From the NCBI GenBank assembly GCA_905182405.1, contig CAJJBQ010000002.1, positions 558,001 to 622,000 on the forward strand: 64,000 nt of DNA, read 5' to 3'. Shown here piece by piece: positions 52,926-61,387 of the stretch. The translations under genes were made by a program, and so were the position numbers. The DNA is from Akkermansiaceae bacterium (GTDB lineage Bacteria > Verrucomicrobiota > Verrucomicrobiia > Verrucomicrobiales > Akkermansiaceae). The notes under the pieces were generated by a model, which was not told where the DNA came from, searched no databases, and saw only the letters and a program-made list of their open reading frames with translations. The first letter of the stretch is position 1; the number at the start of each line of letters is the position of its first letter.

Positions 52926-53867
52926 ATGGCAATTTCCCCCGTTCTCGATCTCAAAGAAGACATCCTTCGCCTCAAAAAAGAGCGCAACGCTGTCATCCTC
53001 GCCCACAATTACCAAATCGGTGCCATTCAGGACATTGCTGACTACGTCGGCGATTCCCTGGGCCTCGCCTACCGGGCCCAGGAAACCGATGCCGATGTTA
53101 TCGTCTTCTGCGGTGTACACTTCATGGCCGAGACCGCTAAGATTTTAAATCCCAATAAAACCGTCGTTCTTCCCGATAAAGATGCCGGATGCTCTCTCGA
53201 GCAAGCCTGTCCAGCCGACAAGCTCGAAGCCTATCTGGAAGAGCAAAAGGACAAAAATTACTACGTCATCGCTTACATCAATTGCTCAGCAGGAGTTAAA
53301 GCTCTCTGCGATGTTATTTGCACCTCAGGAAACGCTCCTAAAATCGTCAATCAAGCCCCAAAAGATCGCCCAATCTTGTTTGTTCCCGATGCCAACCTTG
53401 GCCAATGGGTTATCGAACAGACAGGTCGCAAGATGGATCTCTGGCAAGGCTCGTGCTACGTTCACGTCGAATTTACCAGGGAGTCGATCCAGAAAATCAA
53501 AGATGAATATCCTGACGCCAAAGTTATCGCTCATCCGGAATGCACCAAAGCGGTCCGACTTCTTGCTGATGAAGTATGCTCCACCGAAAAAATGGTGCAT
53601 TTTTGCCGGGAATCGACCTCGAAAAACATCATCGTCGTCACTGAATCAGGAATGCTTCATCGCATTCAAAAAGAGGTTCCAGAGAAGAACCTCATCCCCG
53701 GCCCCACCGACCATTGCGCCTGCGCTGATTGTCGCTACATGAAGATGAACACCCTAGAAAAACTGCACGCTTGTCTTGAAAATCTCAGCCCACAAGTCGA
53801 ACTCCCCGAAGAGGTGCGCGCAAAGGCAGAGATTTCTCTCCTGCGGATGCTTGAACAATCAAAATAA
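52926..53867 (+). CDS. nadA: Quinolinate synthase
   Basis: 313 residues from ATG 52926 (MAISPVLDLKEDILRLKKER); a GTG at 52881 adds 15 residues. The three iron-sulfur cluster cysteines lie in FCGVHFMAETAKILNP, in the QGSCYVHVEFT region or the preceding CSAGVKALCDVICTSGN, and in GPTDHCACADCRYMKMN. AHNYQIGAIQDIADYVGDSLGL is the substrate end. It condenses iminoaspartate with dihydroxyacetone phosphate for NAD synthesis. nadB and nadC are not nearby. Confidence 0.95.
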   Translation: MAISPVLDLKEDILRLKKERNAVILAHNYQIGAIQDIADYVGDSLGLAYRAQETDADVIVFCGVHFMAETAKILNPNKTVVLPDKDAGCSLEQACPADKLEAYLEEQKDKNYYVIAYINCSAGVKALCDVICTSGNAPKIVNQAPKDRPILFVPDANLGQWVIEQTGRKMDLWQGSCYVHVEFTRESIQKIKDEYPDAKVIAHPECTKAVRLLADEVCSTEKMVHFCRESTSKNIIVVTESGMLHRIQKEVPEKNLIPGPTDHCACADCRYMKMNTLEKLHACLENLSPQVELPEEVRAKAEISLLRMLEQSK

Positions 53868-53921
53868 ACATCAATTTCAGGCTTCGGAATTGATCCCTAC
53901 AGGCTTCGACTCCTGCCCCAC

Positions 53922-54399
53922 TAAATTGTTAAGGGATTATTATATTGTCAAAAAAGCGCGCGCAGAAGTGGTAGCCATACAGGAAGCCTTGGAGGAAACG
54001 CGAGGCAATTTAAGAAAACGAAAAAGAAGCACGACGCTGCGATGGCGAAATATAGGAAACTCACCGAAAAAGAAGAAACTCCTGCAGTGATCGAGGATTC
54101 CCGCTTGGATCTTTTCCTGATTTGCGAGTGACTCCCAAGCCATTCTCAGAGAATGGAAGGAATGGCGCTGAGGCGAACAAAGGAATATCAATAAAGAGTT
54201 CGCGGCCCGTGAAAGAGCAAATCGTAATGACATTGCTACTACCAAAATCGGTGATGAAATGAGCTTTGATTTCGTCATCGATATGATCGGGTCAACTAGC
54301 TCTCAGCTCCCCGTCGTTCTCTATCTGCTCGACGGAACAGACATCACCAAAGAAGTGATCAAAGAACTCAATAAAAGTAATTCAAGAGAACCTGAATAA
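53922..54399 (+). pseudogene. Decayed OmpH/Skp-family periplasmic chaperone
   Basis: Pieces in three frames line up as one OmpH-like protein: KLLRDYYIVKKARAEVVAIQ and ALEETRGN, then AAMAKYRKLTEKEETPAV ending in a TGA. Next come REWKEWR-stop-GEQRNINKEF, then an intact C-terminus MSFDFVIDMIGSTSSQLPVV with LYLLDGTDITKEVIKELNK. The last part is the usual OmpH C-terminal strand-helix. The signal peptide region is not visible. OmpH/Skp proteins escort outer-membrane proteins; another copy presumably exists elsewhere. Confidence 0.65.
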
Positions 54400-54548
54400 T
54401 CCATCTTAAGATTCAGGCCTCAAAAGAATTGTCCGCAGAGTCTTCCCTTCCATCAGAACCAAAACCACTATTCATGAGGTGGAAGAACTAGAGAGGAACT
54501 CATGAGCGCTGCTCCTTTTCTCTTTTGCTGTTATTTTGATCCGGGAAC

Positions 54549-54575
54549 AAAAAAGACCCGGGTATTCCCCGGACC
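54549..54575 (-). terminator. Terminator after the aminotransferase gene
   Basis: On the minus strand GGTCCGGG, loop GAATA, CCCGGGTC (8-bp stem, two G-U pairs) then six T. Located 28 bases beyond the aminotransferase stop. Confidence 0.8.
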
Positions 54576-54602
54576 TTTTATCAAAATTACTGACTACCGC
54601 CT

Positions 54603-55775
54603 TCAGTGAGCTCGGCAGAACTCTTCGAAACGAGTAACGCCCTCATTAAGAACGTCCAAAGTCGTGCAGTAGCTCAAGCGAACTCCCATATCGTGGCCAA
54701 AGGCAACCCCGGGGACTGCTGCTACCTTGTAGCGGGTAAGAAGCTTGTCGCAGAGATTACCAGACTTGAGACCTAGTTCCGTGCAATTAACAAAGAAGTA
54801 GAAAGCGCCTTTAGGTTCTACCACACTGACATTAGGAATTGTCTTGAGGCGCGCAAGCATGAACTGGCGACGCACATCGTACTCACCCCTGAGGTTATCA
54901 ATGAACTCCTCTGATTTAGGATCCTTCAATGCTGCAAGAGCCCCATACTGGGCGAACGTCGTGGCATTCGAAGTGGTATGACTCTGAATCTTAACCAAAG
55001 CCTCAGCTAAAGCGATGGGAGCGGCTGTGTAGCCAATCCGCCAGCCCGTCATTGAGTGCGATTTGGAGAATCCATTCACAGTTATCGTCAAGTTATAAGC
55101 ATCCTCGTTTACCGAGGCCACACTCACATGCTTTTCTTCATCATAAACTAGATGCTCATAAATTTCGTCGGCGAGGATTACAATGTCCTCATAAGAAGCA
55201 ACTTCGACCACTGCCTCGATCTCACTTTTACTGTAGACGGATCCGGTTGGATTTCCCGGAGTATTAAGAATGATCATTTTGGTCCGGGGAGACATCGCTT
55301 CCTCGAACTCGCCTGCTGTGATCTTCCACTTGTTACTCTCTTTCGTCTCCACAATAACAGGAACGCCGCCCGCCATCTTGACCATCTCAGGATAACTGAC
55401 CCAATAAGGAGCAGGAATGATCACCTCATCTCCCTCTTCCACCACAGAAAGAATCGCATTGAAGCAAGCCTGCTTCGCACCACTGGTGACACAGATCTGT
55501 TTAGGCTCATACTCTACCTCATTCTGAGTCTTGAGCTTTTCGGAGATCGCCTCGCGCAACTCAGGAATTCCAGCAGCAGGAGTATACTTCGTCTTTCCTT
55601 CGGTGAGGGCCGTGTAAGCCGCCTGCTTGATGAAATCTGGGGTATCGCAGTCGGGTTCACCCCCGGCGAGACCATAAACTTCTTCGCCAGCAGCGCGAAG
55701 CGCCTTGGCTTGATTGGTCACGGCGAGAGTCAGGGACGGACTGACGGACTGAATGCGGCTAGAAATACTTTCCAT
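54603..55775 (-). CDS. Pyridoxal-phosphate aminotransferase, aspartate type
   Basis: 390 residues from ATG 55773-55775 (MESISSRIQSVSPSLTLAVT); 38 upstream codons are open but not family-like. LAGGEPDCDTPDFIKQAA, YTPAAGIPELREAISEKL, LNTPGNPTGSVYSKSEIE and the PLP-binding Lys in NGFSKSHSMTGWRIGYTAAP place it in class I fold aminotransferases of the bacterial AspC (subgroup I-gamma) kind. Some relatives are glutamate-prephenate aminotransferases, so the exact substrates are open. Confidence 0.92.
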   Translation of the reverse strand: MESISSRIQSVSPSLTLAVTNQAKALRAAGEEVYGLAGGEPDCDTPDFIKQAAYTALTEGKTKYTPAAGIPELREAISEKLKTQNEVEYEPKQICVTSGAKQACFNAILSVVEEGDEVIIPAPYWVSYPEMVKMAGGVPVIVETKESNKWKITAGEFEEAMSPRTKMIILNTPGNPTGSVYSKSEIEAVVEVASYEDIVILADEIYEHLVYDEEKHVSVASVNEDAYNLTITVNGFSKSHSMTGWRIGYTAAPIALAEALVKIQSHTTSNATTFAQYGALAALKDPKSEEFIDNLRGEYDVRRQFMLARLKTIPNVSVVEPKGAFYFFVNCTELGLKSGNLCDKLLTRYKVAAVPGVAFGHDMGVRLSYCTTLDVLNEGVTRFEEFCRAH

Positions 55776-55921
55776 GGAATCGTGTATAGATTTCACCCCA
55801 GAACCGGGGCGAAGAGGATGATGGAGCCAAACGGCAAACTTCTCCCCGGGGAGCAATATTTTTCTGCACGGCAAGAGTCTCTCATGCAAGAGAAATGCGG
55901 CAGCGTTGGCTTATTTTTCGT

Positions 55922-56752
55922 CTACGAAGATACGTCAAATTGCGCTGTAACCCACTTCCCTATCTTTTTGTGACCGAGTAAATCAAAACCACAGCCTTTT
56001 GCAGTGGCGCAGACCTCATCCCGCTGTTCATAGAGGATACCCGACAAAATGAGCCTTCCCTGTGGATGAATCCACTTTTTTATTAAAGGCAGGGCTTCGA
56101 TAAGAACCGTCGAAAATAGGTTTGCCACAATCACATCGAATTTCTCCCGGTTCTTCCACTTGAAGACATCGGCCTCGAAGACTTCGAGATTATCGACGTC
56201 ATTCCTTTCGACGTTAAGTGATGCCACTTCGACAGCCTTTGCGTCAAAATCAAAGGCTTTCACCATGCCCGCACCCAACATTTTTCCCGCAATCGCCAGA
56301 ACACCGCTTCCGGTCCCCAAATCAAGAAAACTCCAACCCTTTTCAATCTCTCGCGAACGATCAACCAAGAGTCGGAGACAGGTCGCCGTCGTTGGATGAT
56401 CCCCCGTCCCAAAGGCCATTTCGGCAGGAATAACGATAACATGCCGGTCCGGATAGTCTTTTAAAACTGCTTCCCGATCCACCAAGGGTGAAATCACCAA
56501 TCGATCGCGAATCATGATCGACGTGGTATTGGCTGGTCCCATAGCGGCCCAGTTCTTCGATTTTAGCTCACGAACACTTCCGCCGAATTGAACTTGAATT
56601 TCCTGCCCTTCCATCTCGGTCTTACAATAGACCTCGACTCTGATCGTTTTACCTCCCTTGATTTCGGAAATAACCGAATTTGGGTTTCCGTAAAATCTCT
56701 CTTCCCAAGCATCAATCCATTTGACTGCCGAGAGCTTTGACCAAATCCACAT
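55922..56752 (-). CDS. prmA: Ribosomal protein L11 methyltransferase
   Basis: 276 residues. WEERFYGNPNSVISEI lies in the N-terminal substrate-recognition domain. PAEMAFGTGDHPTTATCLRLL and FLDLGTGSGVLAIAGKMLGA are the PrmA-specific substrate and SAM motifs, followed by VIVANLFSTVLIEALPLI (motif IV). It trimethylates L11 Lys residues. Start at ATG 56752. Confidence 0.92.
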   Translation of the reverse strand: MWIWSKLSAVKWIDAWEERFYGNPNSVISEIKGGKTIRVEVYCKTEMEGQEIQVQFGGSVRELKSKNWAAMGPANTTSIMIRDRLVISPLVDREAVLKDYPDRHVIVIPAEMAFGTGDHPTTATCLRLLVDRSREIEKGWSFLDLGTGSGVLAIAGKMLGAGMVKAFDFDAKAVEVASLNVERNDVDNLEVFEADVFKWKNREKFDVIVANLFSTVLIEALPLIKKWIHPQGRLILSGILYEQRDEVCATAKGCGFDLLGHKKIGKWVTAQFDVSS

Positions 56753-56782
56753 GGAAGAGATTTATCAGGATGATAAGACGAA

Positions 56783-57276
56783 TCAAGTCTTGACCAGCTC
56801 ATAATCCAAGAGTGGCGGCGAATGAACCGATTTCTGCACATACAGATCCCAGTGCTGAAGCTTCCAAGCGTCCCTTGGGTTTGCCCGCGTCTCAGTTCAC
56901 CATCTTCCAACAACCTCGTCATAAATAACATAGGACACCACCACTTCCACCTCGAATCGAAATTCCAAGTTACGTTTCCAACCCTCCTCATGAATCTCGC
57001 GGGTAAATGGCCCCACGAGCACGACGGAAATTCCGGGAAGATTCTCCTCAGCAACTGCATACAAACACTCGTAGACGGCATTTCGAAACTCAGCCCGATA
57101 CTGCGGAGAGTCCCGATCGTCAGGATCCATTCCTGCAGCCACCATTCCTACTCGAACGACCGGCTCGGAAACCGTGGCACTATCGAGAAAACAGGCCTCC
57201 AGCACTTTCGCCAGTTTTTGCCGTAATTACTTTTCCCCACTCCAGCAGCTCCGCAAATAATATGGCGTTGAGCCAC
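56783..57276 (-). pseudogene. Decayed P-loop ATPase/kinase-like gene
   Basis: Beginning at a GTG overlapping the upstream stop (57274-57276), the sequence reads QRHIICGAAGVGKSNYGKNW, a P-loop. It then shifts frame into VLEACFLDSATVSEPVVRVG, DSPQYRAEFRNAVYECLYAV and VVLVGPFTREIHEEGW. After a stop it shifts again to RANPRDAWKLQHWDLYVQKS and ends PPLLDYELVKT. At least two frameshifts. Resembles small AAA/zeta-toxin-like kinases. The 102-residue intact piece (56897-57205) alone could be miscalled a gene. Confidence 0.65.
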
Positions 57277-58382
57277 TAATATTTCCCTGAAGATCCTGCT
57301 CCACCACCTAGGAACTTAAGAATGGTTTCGCGGGCATGCTTTCGACCTGCTTCCGGATCATATCCCTCCTGTTCAATTTCTGCGGCATAAGCAAAGTGGT
57401 GCTGATAAAGCTTCTTGTCGTCGACTTTTGATTTGAGTGAAAAACGCTCGTTCTTCTGATAAACTTCAGCCCACATCTCGCGTACCTCAGCCCAATAATC
57501 ACCCGTCTTTTTCAACGTCTCACTTGCTTTGGACAATGAAGGAGCACTGATCCGTTCATATCGATTCACGCCAAGCTCTTGGCCCACATACTTCTTATTT
57601 CCGACCTCATCGAGCCGGAGCTTCTGATTATTCTGTATGTGCACCCAGCCCGTTCCGGTGATCGTAATTTCATGCCGCCCGGCGAGAATATTGTAATCGT
57701 CGCGCACCGAGAACTCCCGTCTCGGTAGCGGACGCCAGCAATCGTCACTTTGCCACACGGACATCCCCCCTTCGTGCTTCCATCGCCCCATCACTTCATA
57801 TCTCGGAGAGTCGTCCACTTGATAAACAGCCTGGGTCCAAAAACCGGGAGTGGCATTAACCAAACGACGTTCCCAAGTTTGATCCCCCACGTAAACATGA
57901 AGATCTCCGTCTTCAAATCGCCAGTCCTGACGCCAGTGCTTCATCACCATCGGACCCATCTCCTTGCCATCCTTATCCTTAAAATACATGACCAAAGTGT
58001 GCTGAAGGGAGACAAAGTCGGGAGAATCATGTAAAACCTCGACACTCTCGGTCCCCCAAGAAAAATAGGGCTTTGGCGGCTTGTAATTTACGCTAAAACC
58101 AAGCGTTTCGAGAAAATCAAAACTAACTCGGTAATCCCCGGCCATCGCGATAATCGCACGTCGATCCTTCTCCTTCTTAGTTACTGCTTTTTGCAGTTTT
58201 TTCCAATGATCCGATGCTGCTTTATCTAAAGTGACCTCAGCCCCTTGGGTCGAGCCGCCACGCGGCTTCATTTCTTTCAATTCCAAAAAAGGCCAGGCAA
58301 AAACATGACCCCGAACCACGACCGGCCCCTCCTCAGCGAAGAGACCCCCAATGAGAAGTGTAGCAAGGAACGCGAATTTCAT
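57276..58382 (-). CDS. Secreted protein, DUF6607-like
   Basis: 368 residues from ATG 58380-58382 (MKFAFLATLLIGGLFAEEGP), preceded by GGAG. A signal peptide of about 16 residues precedes the mature protein, which has Trp-rich strands: MVMKHWRQDWRFEDGDLHVY, WERRLVNATPGFWTQAVYQV, DSPRYEVMGRWKHEGGMSVW, WRPLPRREFSVRDDYNILAG. The pattern fits what I recall of DUF6607. Function unknown. Its neighbours on both sides of the same operon are decayed, but this frame is intact. Confidence 0.72.
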   Translation of the reverse strand: MKFAFLATLLIGGLFAEEGPVVVRGHVFAWPFLELKEMKPRGGSTQGAEVTLDKAASDHWKKLQKAVTKKEKDRRAIIAMAGDYRVSFDFLETLGFSVNYKPPKPYFSWGTESVEVLHDSPDFVSLQHTLVMYFKDKDGKEMGPMVMKHWRQDWRFEDGDLHVYVGDQTWERRLVNATPGFWTQAVYQVDDSPRYEVMGRWKHEGGMSVWQSDDCWRPLPRREFSVRDDYNILAGRHEITITGTGWVHIQNNQKLRLDEVGNKKYVGQELGVNRYERISAPSLSKASETLKKTGDYWAEVREMWAEVYQKNERFSLKSKVDDKKLYQHHFAYAAEIEQEGYDPEAGRKHARETILKFLGGGAGSSGKY

Positions 58383-58386
58383 ACTC

Positions 58387-59117
58387 CTATTCTCCATCAT
58401 TTTTCGGTGAATTCAACACCTTCTCCATCCATTCTAAGAAATTTTCCACGCCGGCTTTGTCGTCGATCCAGAGAGCATCATTGTGATTACCCTCCTTAAC
58501 CTCGATAAAGGTCTTGGGTTCCTTCGCCTTCTTAAAAGTTCACGCGCTTGAGAGAGCGGGACCACGCCATCCTTTAGCCCGTAAATAAAGAAGACAGGAA
58601 TTGGACTCAATTTTTTGAAGTAGTCTCGGGGAGCGTAATCGTCACCGACAAGGCGGGTTCCAAACTTCCCGCCCACTCGTAGTGCCATTTCTTTATAAGA
58701 ACCGCACCAAAACTAATGAGCCCACGCAGGCCCTTCACGGGCTACTCTCCCAAGGCGGCACTGGATTTTGCCCCCCCAAGGCTATGACCAAAAGAGATCA
58801 GGCGATGAATCCAAGATGATACGCAACCGCCCCGGCGTTCCCATGCGAAAAAACCACCAGCCCTTTGCCTTTTCTACCCCTTTCGCTGGTAGAAACCAAC
58901 CATGCAACTTCGTCTGATCCTCGCTCGGAAGGGTAACTGCCTCGTTCTCAAACCCATAATCAGCAGGATCATGAGGCCCCTTCGATGTCGGATAGTAGAA
59001 AAAACGATCTCCAATATTTTATCCGAGAATCACCTCTGCCGCCTTTGCGATCTTTTTCGAAAGCTGCGCCGAAACAGGGAGACAAGCATAGAGAATGACA
59101 AATAAGAAAAATTTCAT
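58387..59117 (-). pseudogene. Decayed secreted alpha/beta hydrolase
   Basis: ATG 59115-59117 opens a signal peptide (MKFFLFVILYACLPVSAQL). Frames then change repeatedly: DRFFYYPTSKGPHDPADYGF, TLPSEDQTKLHGWFLPAKG, a nucleophile elbow LISFGHSLGGAKSSAALGE, a stop, and PIPVFFIYGLKDGVVPLSQA (acid region). The end reads VKEGNHNDALWIDDKAGVEN and FLEWMEKVLNSPKND, with the catalytic His in GNHND. At least three frameshifts or stops. The stop lies just before the DUF6607-like gene, so the two formed an operon. Confidence 0.7.
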
Positions 59118-59141
59118 GCCATTCATAATACCTAAACTATC

Positions 59142-60113
59142 CTAAAATACGTATTGCACACCCCAAGAAATCCAAATGGGTATCGTTATCAACGCAAGCG
59201 CAGATGTCGCCAGAACCATCTGGACGGCCACACCGGGACTGCCCCCGTAGTGACGAGCGAGAATAATCGGGGTCACAGCCGCCGGCATCGCCGCTTGCAC
59301 CAGGAGAACTTGCTTCAACGCCACCGCGATCGGCAGAAACTTTGCCGCAGAAAGAATAATTATTGGCATGATCAAAAGTCTCACCAAGCAGGCTCCAATC
59401 GTAATTTTTGGATCCAATCGTTCCTTCCCAATCAGATCGAAAATAGTCGCTCCAATGAGAAGCAACGCAACAGGAAAGGCACATCCTCCCAACCAACTCA
59501 TTGTTTGTCTAAGAATCGCACCCAGAAACCCCGAACTTTCAGAATCGAAAAATTTCCATCCCCCGCTCCAAGAAAGCCCAATTCCCAGGATCACGGCAAC
59601 AATAGGCCCATTGATCAATTGCTTCGGACTGCGAATTACCGTCCCCGTCAACACCATAAGCCCCACCACCCAAATCGCGATCTCCACCCCCAAGCTGTGC
59701 AAAAAAAGAACCCCCAGCACTTCGTCATTTCCATCGACCACAAAAAGAGCCATGAGAATCGGGATAGCAGTATAACCATAATTTTGGACTCCACCCGCAA
59801 AAGTAAACGTCCGTTTTCCGCTTCCGGCCTTGAGACCCAGACAAGTTGCCACAATCCAAGCTCCCGCCATTCCGGTGACAACAAGTCCAAAACCCAGCCC
59901 AATCCCCCAGCCCAAGACATCCCCTTGCCGCACCAAATCATTCCCCAAGGTTTTATCAAGAATGAGGCAGGGATAGAGGCAATGAATAATGACCTTAAAA
60001 AGCCCCTTTTCCATATCAGAGGTGACCATTTTCACCCATTTTAGAAACATGCCGATCATTGCGATCAGATAGACCGGCAACACGGCCTCCATGACGACTT
60101 GAAAACTCACGCA
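59142..60113 (-). CDS. AEC (auxin efflux carrier)-family transporter
   Basis: 323 residues from GTG 60113 (SFQVVMEAVLPVYLIAMIGM), preceded by AAGGAG; ATG 60092 is an alternative. About ten helices in two halves; FAGGVQNYGYTAIPI is the discontinuous helix with Asn-Tyr typical of the family, and LLVQAAMPAAVTPIILARHYGG near the C-terminus is the second. Members export or import organic acids; substrate unknown. Confidence 0.87.
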   Translation of the reverse strand, partial: CVSFQVVMEAVLPVYLIAMIGMFLKWVKMVTSDMEKGLFKVIIHCLYPCLILDKTLGNDLVRQGDVLGWGIGLGFGLVVTGMAGAWIVATCLGLKAGSGKRTFTFAGGVQNYGYTAIPILMALFVVDGNDEVLGVLFLHSLGVEIAIWVVGLMVLTGTVIRSPKQLINGPIVAVILGIGLSWSGGWKFFDSESSGFLGAILRQTMSWLGGCAFPVALLLIGATIFDLIGKERLDPKITIGACLVRLLIMPIIILSAAKFLPIAVALKQVLLVQAAMPAAVTPIILARHYGGSPGVAVQMVLATSALALITIPIWISWGVQYVF

Positions 60114-60176
60114 CTCCTTTTGCGGGATTCGCACTCGAACTGCAAGCTTGGCAAGGCCACAGGAACTTGAAGATAT

Positions 60177-61240
60177 TTACTCCGCCCGAATCCCCACGCT
60201 TGCCCTCTGGAGGGCAAACTCAGGGACATACATGCAGCGTCCTTCCGCGATCACCCCCTGCTCTCCCCTGATCGAAGATCCGACGCATCTTTGGGTCGGA
60301 TCCTGCAATGTGTCGTGCCAGCGCGTTCGCTTACTACCGATTAAATGTCTGCTCGGAACACTCGTGGGGATACTCCATCAAATACGGCAGCGCCATCACA
60401 GCATACCAAGCCGGTTGCAATACCACTTGCACGTGGATAAAACGATTTCCCAAAGTCTCCGATTCGCCACTTCCAAGCAATTTCGTAAACTCAAACTCCT
60501 TGGTTCCGGCATTTCGGATCGGCAATGACATCGATTCCGTTACCAAAATCCGTCGTGAAATAACCGGGAGCCAGCCTTCCTCGCCATCGGTGAGATTGTC
60601 AGTCGCCGCCACCGCCTTATATTTCAAAAAGCCAGCCCCATCCGGCACCGCGATCTTCCATTTTAAAGTCCGGCTTTCTTTGGCCGGCGCCGTGAAAAAA
60701 AGGATGATTTGGAAAAGCCTCAGCGCCCGCCAGAAAGATGGCATGAGCTTCCTGAGTCTCCTTTCGCGAAAAAAGCATCCCACCCAAATCTTCCCGAGCC
60801 CATGCACTGATGGGGTGCCCGGCATCTTGCTCGATAAATCTGCTGAGAGCCTTCTCAACTTGAGCATCCTTATCCCTCCCCTGCCGCTCATCCCCGGGAT
60901 GAAAATCCAACAACTTCTGGAGAATCTCCAGAGGGCGGAATTTCGGTGACTCCTTCTCCTCCGTCTTTGGCTTCCATGCCAGAAACTTTTCGACTGATCC
61001 GAGCGCCGGTTAATCAGCCTCGATCTAACCCTCCGTCGTAATCCGCTGAACCATTGCTCGCGAAGCCCATTTCCCCTCAGCCAAGGCCGCTTTCTCGATT
61101 TCGATCAGCAACTCGATCTGCGTTTTCGGCTGATCCTTGCTCATTGCCGCAGCCCCCTTCTTCCACTCAGTATCCCGTGGACCGGCACCCAAGGACACCA
61201 TCAAAAGACAAACCCGAATTGATAAAACAAAAAAAATCAT
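60177..61240 (-). pseudogene. Remnant of an alpha-2-macroglobulin-family protein gene
   Basis: The N-terminal end (ATG 61238-61240) has a signal-like helix and AMSKDQPKTQIELLIEIEKA ALAEGKW, which is the start of verrucomicrobial A2M-type proteins as I know them. Further on are AREDLGGMLFSRKETQEAHA (TPR-like) and, after frame changes, VAATDNLTDGEEGWLPVISR, TLGNRFIHVQVVLQPAWYAV and MEYPHECSEQTFNR. Two stops then replace YY before ANALARHIAGSDPKMRRIFD. A full gene has well over 1500 codons; roughly 350 remain, so a very large internal deletion has occurred besides the frameshifts. Confidence 0.65.
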
Positions 61241-61387
61241 AAGATTGAACGGAAGGACTTCCACACAGTCTTGGCGCCGGAGTCCCTATTTGTGACCTCT
61301 AAAATCAATCTTTCTTGGAAATCTCCCAAAATTCTTTGTTCGCCTTTCGGGCAAAAGCACGATTCTCTCTTGAGAAACGTTTATTAT

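Noticed and set aside
53776..54090. Plus-strand 104-codon frame as an intact gene
   Set aside because: Its first part overlaps nadA and its second part is one fragment of the OmpH remnant, followed by frameshifts.
56563..57081. Minus-strand 172-codon frame
   Set aside because: Overlaps prmA and mixes frames of the ATPase remnant; low protein-likeness.
60334..60891. 185-codon minus frame as a standalone hypothetical protein
   Set aside because: Its C-terminal half matches an A2M protein interrupted by stops; its N-terminal half is out of frame with the adjacent A2M-type piece.
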